From: Candidatus Izemoplasma sp.
GTDB lineage: Bacteria > Bacillota_I > Bacilli_A > Izemoplasmatales > Izemoplasmataceae
Assembly (NCBI GenBank): GCA_029939615.1
Contig: JAOZSP010000049.1
Span: forward strand, 1-9,314
Direction: 5' to 3'
Length of the DNA stretch: 9,314 nucleotides
This document shows, piece after piece, positions 1 to 5,232 of this stretch. Made by a program: the position numbers and the translations under genes. Position 1 is the stretch's first letter. Each line of letters begins with the position of its first letter. The notes beneath the pieces were generated by a model that saw nothing but the letters and a program-made list of their open reading frames with translations, ran no database searches and had not been told where the DNA came from.

Positions 1-429
1 AGCTTGCCCAATATTCCCAAATTCACCAACAACACTTGAAATATTAATTATTGATCCTCCACCATTTACTTCCATATGAGGTCCAATATATCTTACTAAA
101 TTAAATATTCCCTTTAAATTAACATCCATTACTAAGTTCCATTGCTCATCTGTCATTTTTCTTGTCATGGCATCTCTAGTAATTCCAGCATTGTTAACCA
201 AAATATCAATTTTATTATATTTTTCATTTACTTTATTAAAGAAATCAAGACAAGCATTAGAATCTGCAACATTTAATAATAATCCTTCTACATTCTCATG
301 TTGGAATGATAATTCAGTCATATCAGCAACAATAACTTTTGCTCCTTCATTTGCAAATTTTAAAGCTATTTCCATTCCAATTCCTTTTGCTCCACCAGTT
401 ACTACTGCAACTTTATTCTCTAATCTCAT
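1..429 (-). CDS. Short-chain dehydrogenase/reductase, FabG/acetoacetyl-CoA reductase-like (C-terminus beyond window)
   Basis: Translating the minus strand gives 143 uninterrupted residues from ATG at 429 to the window edge. A classical SDR Rossmann fold is visible: TGGAKGIG at residues 11-18 (cofactor glycine motif), NNAG at 79-82, the active-site Asn in DVNLKG (N104), and the catalytic Ser in NISSVVGE (S132). The YxxxK motif would lie just past the cut, so the gene is truncated by the window and not broken. Asp36 at the end of the second beta strand (VIVAD) is the residue that usually favours NAD(H) over NADP(H). The start overlaps the thiolase stop by one base (TAATG), with GGAGG 7 nt upstream inside the thiolase gene, so translation is coupled. 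Next to a thiolase, the likely reaction is interconversion of 3-oxoacyl-CoA and 3-hydroxyacyl-CoA (acetoacetyl-CoA and 3-hydroxybutyryl-CoA). A fatty-acid FabG role or a 3-hydroxybutyrate dehydrogenase cannot be excluded. Confidence 0.9.
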   Translation of the reverse strand, partial: MRLENKVAVVTGGAKGIGMEIALKFANEGAKVIVADMTELSFQHENVEGLLLNVADSNACLDFFNKVNEKYNKIDILVNNAGITRDAMTRKMTDEQWNLVMDVNLKGIFNLVRYIGPHMEVNGGGSIINISSVVGEFGNIGQA

Positions 430-1643
430 TATGAAACCTCCATATTTTTAAGAATTATAGCGGTCCCCATTCCTCCACCTATACATAGTGAAGCAAGACC
501 GAATTTCTCTTTTCTTTTAATCATTTCATGAATTAAAGTTGTTGCGATTCTATTACCACTAGCTCCTACAGGATGTCCTAAAGCAATTGCTCCTCCATTA
601 ACATTAGTTCGTTCCATAATTTGTTCTTTACTTAAATTATGTTCTTCTACTAACTCGTGAATTACACCTAAACTTTGAGCACTAAACGCTTCATTAAGTT
701 CTAATAGTCCCATATCAGCTAATGTCATATTTGTATTTTTTAAAACGTTTCTTATTGCTGGCACTGGTCCTAGACCCATGTATAAAGGCTCAACTCCACC
801 TTGTCCAATTCCCATTACTTCAACTAAAGGCTTTAAATTATACTTTTCAACAGCTTCTTCACTTGCAGCAAGCATAAAACTAGCACCATCATTAATACCT
901 GAACTATTACCTGCCGTTACACTTCCATCTCTTTTAAATGCCGGTCTTAGTTTTCCTAATTTTTCAAGGTTTGTTTTTCTATTAGGATACTCATCTGTAT
1001 CTACTATTGTCTCTCCTCTTCTTGATTTAACAACAACAGGAACAATCTCATCTGTAAATTTTCCACTATCAATAGCAGCAATGGCTTTCGATTGTGATAA
1101 CATTGTGAACTCATCTTGTTCTAATCTTGTCAATTCATATTTATCAACAATGTTTTCAGCAGTAATTCCCATGTGTACATTATTAAATGCGTCAGTTAAA
1201 GCATCATCAATCATATGATCTTTTAAATTTATACCACCCATTTTTATTCCATTTCTTACCTTAGACGGTAATAAAAATGGTGAAAAACTCATTGATTCAG
1301 TTCCCCCAGCAATAACTAAATTATGCATTCCAACTTTTATACTTGTATATGCGTTCATAATTGTTTTCATTCCACTACCACATACCATATTTAAACTATA
1401 TGCTGGAACCTCAACTGGTATCCCTGCACCAATAGAAACTTGTCTTCCAAGTCCTTGTCCAATTCCTGCAGGTAAAATGTTACCTACAATAAGCTCATCG
1501 ATATCCTCTTTAGGGATTTTTGTTTCTTCTAAAATCGCTTTTACAACACCTACTCCTAACTGTGCAGGATGCACAGTACTAAGTGATCCAAGAAATGATC
1601 CTATAGGTGTTCTTTTTGCTGAAACGATATAAACTTTACTCAT
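429..1643 (-). CDS. Thiolase (acetyl-CoA C-acetyltransferase, ThlA/AtoB/PhaA-like)
   Basis: The protein has 404 residues, close to the family norm of about 390-400. It carries the complete thiolase catalytic set: nucleophile Cys88 in NMVCGSGMK, His357 in GGAIALGHPVGASG, and Cys387 in LCIGGGMG. The N-terminus MSKVYIVSAKRTPIG is typical of the family. The reading frame stays open 17 codons further upstream (to 1694). The ATG at 1643 is preferred because it has AAGGAGG 5 nt upstream and because the extension is not thiolase-like. The enzyme is cytosolic and condenses two acetyl-CoA to acetoacetyl-CoA, or cleaves 3-oxoacyl-CoA. Its gene leads an operon with the SDR gene. This pairing occurs in polyhydroxybutyrate (PhaAB), butyrate/butanol and fatty-acid degradation pathways. 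No synthase, crotonase or acyl-CoA dehydrogenase is in view to decide between them. Expression starts at a consensus promoter in the gap to the divergent TetR gene. Confidence 0.95.
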   Translation of the reverse strand: MSKVYIVSAKRTPIGSFLGSLSTVHPAQLGVGVVKAILEETKIPKEDIDELIVGNILPAGIGQGLGRQVSIGAGIPVEVPAYSLNMVCGSGMKTIMNAYTSIKVGMHNLVIAGGTESMSFSPFLLPSKVRNGIKMGGINLKDHMIDDALTDAFNNVHMGITAENIVDKYELTRLEQDEFTMLSQSKAIAAIDSGKFTDEIVPVVVKSRRGETIVDTDEYPNRKTNLEKLGKLRPAFKRDGSVTAGNSSGINDGASFMLAASEEAVEKYNLKPLVEVMGIGQGGVEPLYMGLGPVPAIRNVLKNTNMTLADMGLLELNEAFSAQSLGVIHELVEEHNLSKEQIMERTNVNGGAIALGHPVGASGNRIATTLIHEMIKRKEKFGLASLCIGGGMGTAIILKNMEVS

Positions 1644-1647
1644 AATT

Positions 1648-1655
1648 TCCTCCTT
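1648..1655 (-). promoter_or_regulatory. Ribosome binding site deciding the thiolase start
   Basis: On the minus strand AAGGAGGA lies a few bases before ATG 1643, an almost perfect anti-Shine-Dalgarno match. This fixes the thiolase start at 1643 and not at the upstream in-frame ATG at 1694. Confidence 0.85.
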
Positions 1656-1734
1656 CAATATTCGAAATATCTGTTTTATCCTATTCTCTTGCAATTTAAT
1701 TTGTAATCAATTATACTTACAATATCATAACAAC

Positions 1735-1791
1735 TATTCATTTTATGAAGATGTATTCATAACCTGAAGGGTTATTCAGATTATAGCATAA
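1735..1791. repeat. Three 19-bp-spaced TATTCA direct repeats in the thiolase promoter/leader
   Basis: TATTCA occurs at 1735-1740, 1754-1759 and 1773-1778, exactly 19 bp apart. The first two units also share TGAAG at the same offset, giving TATTCA-N5-TGAAG with a small TTCA-N5-TGAA inverted repeat in each. The third keeps only the left half. The array covers the thiolase -10 box, the predicted transcription start (about 1773) and about 38 bp of leader. This suggests tandem binding sites for a repressor, either the neighbouring TetR protein or another factor. The binding role is inference. Confidence 0.5.
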
Positions 1792-1808
1792 AGCGTTTTC
1801 ATTGTCAA
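1780..1808 (-). promoter_or_regulatory. Sigma-A promoter of the thiolase-SDR operon
   Basis: On the minus strand TTGACA (1808-1803) is followed after 17 bp by TATAAT (1785-1780), both perfect consensus hexamers. TGC directly before the -10 adds an extended -10 element. The predicted start is near 1773, giving a leader of about 130 nt before ATG 1643. Such a strong core promoter would normally need a repressor. The palindrome over the -35 box and the repeats over the -10 and start fit that. Confidence 0.85.
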
Positions 1809-1820
1809 TGTACAATGACA
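1803..1820. promoter_or_regulatory. 18-bp palindrome, candidate TetR-family operator
   Basis: TGTCAATGT followed by ACAATGACA is an inverted repeat with no gap and only one mismatched pair out of nine. It contains the entire -35 box of the thiolase promoter (1803-1808) and lies 31 bp before the start codon of the divergent TetR gene. TACAAT at 1811-1816 inside it could be the -10 of the TetR gene, although no good matching -35 was found. A dimeric TetR repressor bound here would block thiolase transcription and probably its own. Symmetry is seen directly; which protein binds is inferred from position. Confidence 0.65.
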
Positions 1821-1851
1821 CTTTTATGTGTATAAAATAAGGAGAGATACT

Positions 1852-2451
1852 ATGCTTGATGAAGTAAAAATCCCAACTACAAGAAACGGTAAAGCAACAT
1901 TCAAAATCATAATTGAGACTACAATAGATCTATTCTATAAACAAGGATATCATAAAACAACCATTGCTAATATAACAAATTCAGCTGGTATTGGAGCAGG
2001 TACATTCTATCTGTATTTCCCAAACAAGCTATCCTTATATAAATATATCTTAAATCAATTTCAACATGATATCAGAAAGACAATTGCTGAAAAAGTTGCA
2101 AGTGTTGATGGCAGATTCGAGAAAGAAAAAGAAGGTATAAAAACCTTCATAAAATACGCTATTCAAAATCCTCACTCATACAATATTATTTGGGAATCAC
2201 TTTATATAGATAAACAGCTTTTCATGGACTATTATGAAGGATTTGCAAAAAGATATGAAATTGGACTAACGAAATCTATCGACGATGGAGAAATGCACAA
2301 TGTTGATACCGAACTTGTTTCATATATATTAATGGGAGTAAGTAACTTTGTGGGTCTTAAAGTTTTACTGGATTTAGGAAGCAACAATGAAGATGTTGAT
2401 AAACTTGTAGATCAAGTTATGAACATTATTAAAACAGGTATATTTAAATAA
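1852..2451 (+). CDS. TetR/AcrR-family transcriptional regulator
   Basis: This 199-residue protein has the usual TetR size. The N-terminal helix-turn-helix spans about residues 18-62: ATFKIIIETTIDLFYKQGY, then TTIANITNSAGIGAGTFYLY, then FPNKLSLY. The GAGTFYLYFPNK stretch is the recognition helix and the diagnostic YxxFxxK motif. Residues from about 70 to 199 form the ligand-binding and dimerisation part, which is too variable to predict an effector. The ATG at 1852 is chosen because AAGGAG lies 7 nt upstream. An in-frame GTG at 1828 would place that ribosome site inside the gene. The gene is divergent from the thiolase-SDR operon with a palindromic site between them, so it probably represses that operon and itself in response to an acyl-CoA or a related small molecule. 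The ligand is inference. It ends at a hairpin terminator. Confidence 0.93.
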   Translation: MLDEVKIPTTRNGKATFKIIIETTIDLFYKQGYHKTTIANITNSAGIGAGTFYLYFPNKLSLYKYILNQFQHDIRKTIAEKVASVDGRFEKEKEGIKTFIKYAIQNPHSYNIIWESLYIDKQLFMDYYEGFAKRYEIGLTKSIDDGEMHNVDTELVSYILMGVSNFVGLKVLLDLGSNNEDVDKLVDQVMNIIKTGIFK

Positions 2452-2454
2452 TAT

Positions 2455-2482
2455 AAACGCTAGAAATTTCTAGCGTTTTCAT
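2455..2482 (+). terminator. Intrinsic terminator of the TetR gene
   Basis: A perfect 24-bp inverted repeat (AAACGCTAGAAA then its complement, 2455-2478) begins four bases after the TAA. It is followed by a short T-rich tail (TTTTCATTTTC). It separates the regulator gene from the next gene on the same strand. Confidence 0.75.
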
Positions 2483-2493
2483 TTTCAATAGTA

Positions 2494-2502
2494 TGGTATA
2501 CT
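2494..2502 (+). promoter_or_regulatory. Extended -10 promoter for the ketopantoate-reductase-like gene
   Basis: TGG-TATACT forms an extended -10 element. Its predicted start at about 2509 lies just upstream of the AGGAGG ribosome site (2512-2517). No good -35 box was found, and the region upstream is taken up by the terminator of the previous gene. The terminator before it supports an independent transcript. Confidence 0.5.
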
Positions 2503-2524
2503 AATTATATTAGGAGGTAATTAT

Positions 2525-3532
2525 ATGAATGTAGCAATTTATGGAGCTGGAGCTATGGGTACTGTATTAGGTGCTTACATAACAAAAGCTGGATACGATA
2601 TAGATTTAATTAATCGCAATAAAGAACATGTCAACGCTTTAAAAAAGAGTGGAGCAAAGATTATCGGCAAAATAGAGTTTCTACAGCCAGTAAAAGCATT
2701 ACTACCTGAAGAAATGACAAAAAAATATGATATCATCTTCTTAATGACAAAACAGAAATATAACAAAGAGGTTGTTGAATTTTTAATCCCCTATTTAAGT
2801 TCAAAAGGTGTAATTTGTACTATGCAAAATGGTCTTCCTGAAATATCAGTTGCTGAAGTAATCGGAAAAGACCGCACAATAGGTTGTACAATGAGTTGGG
2901 GAGCAACTCTTCATGGAAAAGGTATTAGTGAACTAACTTCCGAAGCTACAAGAGAGACAATGACTTTTAGTATTGGTAAATATGGTAATAATGACGATAC
3001 ATTATTCAATTATATTATAGAACTGCTAAATACAATGGGTAATGTAAAAGTTGAAGAAAACTTCATTGGTGCAAGATGGGCCAAATTACTAGTTAACGCG
3101 GCTTTTAGTGGTTTATCAGTAGTTACCGGAGCAAATTTTGGTAAAATATCTAAAAATAGAAAATCACGATTACTAGCCTTAAAGGCAATCAAGGAATGTA
3201 TTGATGTTGCTGAAGCTGCTAACATAATAATAGAACCTCTACAGGGAAAAGATGTTGTAAAATTAATGAATTATACCAATATCTTTAAAAAGCAACTAAG
3301 TCTTTTTATTCTTCCAATTGCTATGAAGAAACACAGATTAATTAGATCAAGTATGTTAAGGGACCTTGAAAAAGGAAGGAAAACAGAAATAGACTCAATT
3401 AACGGTATTGTATGTGAATACGGCCAAAAATATAATGTTGAAACCCCAATTAATGATACTATTGTAGCGATAGTACAACATATAGAAAACAAAGAAATTG
3501 AACCTAACTGGAATAACATTATGTTATTCTAA
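2525..3532 (+). CDS. Ketopantoate reductase (PanE/ApbA) family oxidoreductase
   Basis: The 335-residue protein starts with a Rossmann motif GAGAMG (7-12), then the family pattern TKQKYN (75-80) and QNG (101-103). The catalytic region is RWAKLLVN (184-191), with Lys187 and Asn191. The C-terminal helical domain has SMLRDLEKGRKTEID, including Glu288. These match the PanE catalytic and substrate residues (Lys176, Asn180 and Glu256 in E. coli). The position equal to E. coli Asn184, which contacts pantoate, is Ser195 here, and the protein is about 30 residues longer than typical PanE. The family reaction is NADPH-dependent reduction of ketopantoate to pantoate for coenzyme A synthesis. No other pantothenate gene is nearby, so a related 2-oxoacid or other substrate is possible. 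The start is supported by AGGAGG 7 nt upstream. The gene is transcribed alone between two terminators. Confidence 0.88.
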   Translation: MNVAIYGAGAMGTVLGAYITKAGYDIDLINRNKEHVNALKKSGAKIIGKIEFLQPVKALLPEEMTKKYDIIFLMTKQKYNKEVVEFLIPYLSSKGVICTMQNGLPEISVAEVIGKDRTIGCTMSWGATLHGKGISELTSEATRETMTFSIGKYGNNDDTLFNYIIELLNTMGNVKVEENFIGARWAKLLVNAAFSGLSVVTGANFGKISKNRKSRLLALKAIKECIDVAEAANIIIEPLQGKDVVKLMNYTNIFKKQLSLFILPIAMKKHRLIRSSMLRDLEKGRKTEIDSINGIVCEYGQKYNVETPINDTIVAIVQHIENKEIEPNWNNIMLF

Positions 3533-3551
3533 AAACTTCTCAAAACACAAA

Positions 3552-3590
3552 AAAAGACATATTAGATATTGTGACTCTAATATGTCTTTT
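3552..3590. terminator. Bidirectional intrinsic terminator
   Basis: A perfect 15-bp stem (AAAAGACATATTAGA, 3552-3566, and its complement at 3576-3590) encloses a 9-nt loop. On the plus strand it ends in TTTT and CATTTT. On the minus strand the A-run at 3549-3555 gives seven T residues. It lies between the convergent ketopantoate-reductase-like gene and the serine-hydrolase gene and can end both transcripts. Confidence 0.85.
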
Positions 3591-3614
3591 CATTTTGTCT
3601 TAAAAATTCAATAC

Positions 3615-4745
3615 TTACTCCTCCATACTATCAAGAACAAATAATTCAATGATCCTATGCACAAGTATAAATTCAATTTCATCAAACTGTGAATGTGCTT
3701 GTGCATCAGCTACACTTCCCAATGACGATGAAGTTATTACCATATTAAACTCAGGGATAACATAAATATGTTGTCCTCCCCATCCCCTAGCTGAGATTAA
3801 TGGAACTCCCCATTTATTACTTAACCACCAATAGTATCCATATCCATTATTAGAAAATGTAGCTACCTTGTTTTCCGTTGATGTTTCAATCCATTCCTCT
3901 GATACAATTCTAACTCCGTCATATATACCTTTGTTTAATACAAGATTTCCAATAATGTTTAAACTAGAATTAGATAAAAACAAATCACAACCGCCTATGT
4001 TTACTCCTGTTTGATCAGCATTCCAATATGGTTTTTCAATTCCAAGAGGTTCAAGCAAATTCTCATATGCAAAATCTCTGGCAGACATCCCAGTTGCTTC
4101 AGCTAAGATAACTGACATTAAATGAGCAGATCCATCACTATAATTAAACTGAGTACCAGGATCAAACCCTAGTTCTCTTTCTAAAATCAATGAAAGTGGA
4201 TCAGTTGATCTTCTTAAACTAATCATTTCTCCAGATAAGTTACTTGAATCCCATACAAGTCCAGCGCTCATTGTTAGAAGATGTTCTATTTTTATTAAAG
4301 AAAGATCATAAGTAGTTTCATAATCATCAATATCAATATAATCACTAATAGATTGATTCACGCTTTCTATATATCCTTTATCAATAGCAATACCTACTAA
4401 TAAAGAAGTAATACTTTTCGTAACAGAAAATATATTATTTTCACTTTCATATTCATTATTGTTAAAATATCTCTCTTTAAATATTTCTCCGTCAATTGAT
4501 ATTGTAATACCGTATATATTATCAATATCTCCAGCACTATCTAAAATAGTATCAAGTTCAACTAATAAACCTGTATCAAATCTTTCGTCTACTATCACAT
4601 CATCATCAACATCATCATCAACATCATCATCAACATCTACTATCACATCATTAACGTCATCAACATCATCATCTATTTCACTTTGACAAGAACTTAATAA
4701 GAAAGCAGATAGAAAGACCATTAAAAAAACCAATATTTTTTTCAT
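3615..4745 (-). CDS. Serine hydrolase lipoprotein, beta-lactamase / class C-like fold
   Basis: The 376-residue precursor has a short lipoprotein signal peptide (MKKILVFLMVFLSAFLLSSC) with the lipid-attached Cys at residue 20. Next comes an Asp/Val-rich linker at about residues 25-53. The catalytic domain follows, with SxxK as SVTK (Ser107, Lys110), the second motif YSD (202-204; Tyr-Ser-Asn or Tyr-x-Asn in many relatives) and GWGGQH (321-326) as the third (HxG/KTG-type) motif. This fits the broad Beta-lactamase family (PF00144): esterases, D-aminopeptidases, DD-peptidases and class C beta-lactamases. The exact substrate cannot be read from sequence. The enzyme is anchored outside the membrane. 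AGGAG lies 10 nt before the ATG. The gene is 34 bp downstream of the ArsR-type gene with no terminator between them, so the two are probably co-transcribed. Confidence 0.9.
   Translation of the reverse strand: MKKILVFLMVFLSAFLLSSCQSEIDDDVDDVNDVIVDVDDDVDDDVDDDVIVDERFDTGLLVELDTILDSAGDIDNIYGITISIDGEIFKERYFNNNEYESENNIFSVTKSITSLLVGIAIDKGYIESVNQSISDYIDIDDYETTYDLSLIKIEHLLTMSAGLVWDSSNLSGEMISLRRSTDPLSLILERELGFDPGTQFNYSDGSAHLMSVILAEATGMSARDFAYENLLEPLGIEKPYWNADQTGVNIGGCDLFLSNSSLNIIGNLVLNKGIYDGVRIVSEEWIETSTENKVATFSNNGYGYYWWLSNKWGVPLISARGWGGQHIYVIPEFNMVITSSSLGSVADAQAHSQFDEIEFILVHRIIELFVLDSMEE
4588..4676. repeat. Tandem trinucleotide/12-bp repeat encoding the Asp/Val linker
   Basis: On the coding (minus) strand GAT-GAT-GAT-GTT units of 12 bp follow one another. 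A 16-bp string (plus strand TCTACTATCACATCAT) occurs at 4588-4603 and 4636-4651, exactly 48 bp (four units) apart, which indicates duplication of a block. All units are multiples of three, so length changes alter linker length without shifting the frame. Confidence 0.8.
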
Positions 4746-4779
4746 TATTTCATCACTCCTAATTAATTATGGATTATTA

Positions 4780-5037
4780 TTACCATTTCTTAATTTCATT
4801 AACAACTAAATCTAGACTCTCTCTTTTCACACTGTAGTGAGTATAATATCCGACTTTTTTCCCTTCAACAAGGTTTACCTCTTTTAGCACCTTTAGATGT
4901 TGTGATACCGCCGAATCAGTAATACTTAATGCTTTAGCAAGGCCGCCAACACAATGATCACCCCTCAGCAATAAACGAACAATTTTTAATCTTGTCTCAT
5001 CTCCTAAAGCCTTAAAAATCAAACTATATTTATCCAT
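4780..5037 (-). CDS. ArsR/SmtB-family winged-helix transcriptional regulator
   Basis: This small 85-residue protein is a typical ArsR-type winged helix. FKALGDETRLKIVRLLL (8-24) is the entry helix. LAKALSITDSAVSQHLKVLK (33-52) is the helix-turn-helix with the diagnostic SAVSQHLKVLK. GKKVGYYTHYSV (59-70) is the wing. The classic ArsR metal site (ELCVCDL) is reduced to one Cys (Cys29 in DHCVGGL) and no C-terminal His/Glu site is seen, so the usual metal sensing is doubtful. ATG 5037 is preferred, with GGGTGA close upstream. A TTG at 5049 would add MGEI and remove that ribosome site. It is the first gene of a probable two-gene operon with the serine-hydrolase lipoprotein and is divergent from the ABC transporter operon. 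It probably represses its own promoter and might affect the divergent one. Confidence 0.9.
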   Translation of the reverse strand: MDKYSLIFKALGDETRLKIVRLLLRGDHCVGGLAKALSITDSAVSQHLKVLKEVNLVEGKKVGYYTHYSVKRESLDLVVNEIKKW

Positions 5038-5069
5038 TATTTCACCCAATCTATTTTAGTGGTTGCTTA

Positions 5070-5085
5070 AATGAATTCTATCATT
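5070..5085. promoter_or_regulatory. Inverted repeat AATGA-N6-TCATT, candidate ArsR operator
   Basis: AATGA (5070-5074) and TCATT (5081-5085) flank exactly the six bases that form the -10 box of the ArsR-operon promoter. A dimeric winged-helix repressor bound here would hide the -10. The arms are short, so chance is possible in AT-rich DNA. Confidence 0.4.
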
Positions 5086-5103
5086 GATTCTTTTTTATGT
5101 CAA
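5075..5103 (-). promoter_or_regulatory. Sigma-A promoter of the ArsR-serine hydrolase operon
   Basis: On the minus strand TTGACA (5103-5098) and TAGAAT (5080-5075) are separated by exactly 17 bp, with TGA before the -10 giving an extended -10. The predicted start near 5068 leaves about 30 nt of leader before ATG 5037. Confidence 0.8.
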
Positions 5104-5108
5104 TACCC

Positions 5109-5136
5109 ATCTCAAATTAACAATCACACATCTCAA
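5109..5136. repeat. ATCTCAA direct repeat spaced 21 bp
   Basis: ATCTCAA occurs at 5109-5115 and 5130-5136 within the slightly longer similar strings CATCTCAAATTAA and CATCTCAATTAAA. The 21-bp period is two helix turns, so the copies face the same side of the DNA. They lie between the two divergent promoters and could be a second regulator site. Function is unknown. Confidence 0.35.
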
Positions 5137-5154
5137 TTAAAAAGAATAATAAAA

Positions 5155-5176
5155 GTTCATACTCAGTTCACATTCA
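5155..5176 (+). promoter_or_regulatory. Tandem 11-bp direct repeat, candidate response-regulator box
   Basis: GTTCATACTCA (5155-5165) is followed immediately by GTTCACATTCA (5166-5176), 9 of 11 bases identical. Two adjacent 11-bp direct repeats are the known geometry for OmpR/PhoB-family regulators, and the operon just downstream encodes one. No clear -35/-10 pair is seen after it: TATTGT at 5182-5187 and TATACG at 5207-5212 are weak -10 candidates. That would suit a promoter needing an activator. Binding is inference. Confidence 0.55.
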
Positions 5177-5232
5177 ATTGTTATTGTACTGGTGTAACGT
5201 GAGAAATATACGTCAGAAAGAGAGTGAACAAT

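Noticed and set aside
167..451. Plus-strand open frame of 94 codons
   Set aside because: It lies antisense to the SDR gene and has no ribosome site or recognisable domain; the minus strand encodes a clear SDR with all motifs.
778..1218. Plus-strand open frame of 146 codons
   Set aside because: It is fully inside the thiolase gene on the other strand, with no ribosome site or family match.
1644..1694. N-terminal extension of the thiolase
   Set aside because: It would cover the strong AAGGAGG site, and the residues do not resemble thiolase N-termini.
1644..1773. Riboswitch in the 130-nt thiolase leader
   Set aside because: No conserved riboswitch core or terminator-antiterminator pair was recognised; only a weak ATATT-N3-AATAT inverted repeat at 1658-1670.
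1735..1791. CRISPR-like short regular repeats
   Set aside because: Only a hexamer plus a partial second motif repeats, with a period of 19 bp; CRISPR repeats are longer with unique spacers, and no cas gene is present.
1828..1851. GTG start for the TetR gene
   Set aside because: The ribosome site at 1839-1844 would lie inside the gene; ATG 1852 has ideal spacing.
4459..4686. Plus-strand Ser/Thr-rich small frame
   Set aside because: It is the antisense reading of the GAT/GTT repeat in the lipoprotein gene; the low-complexity Ser/Thr is a by-product of the repeat.
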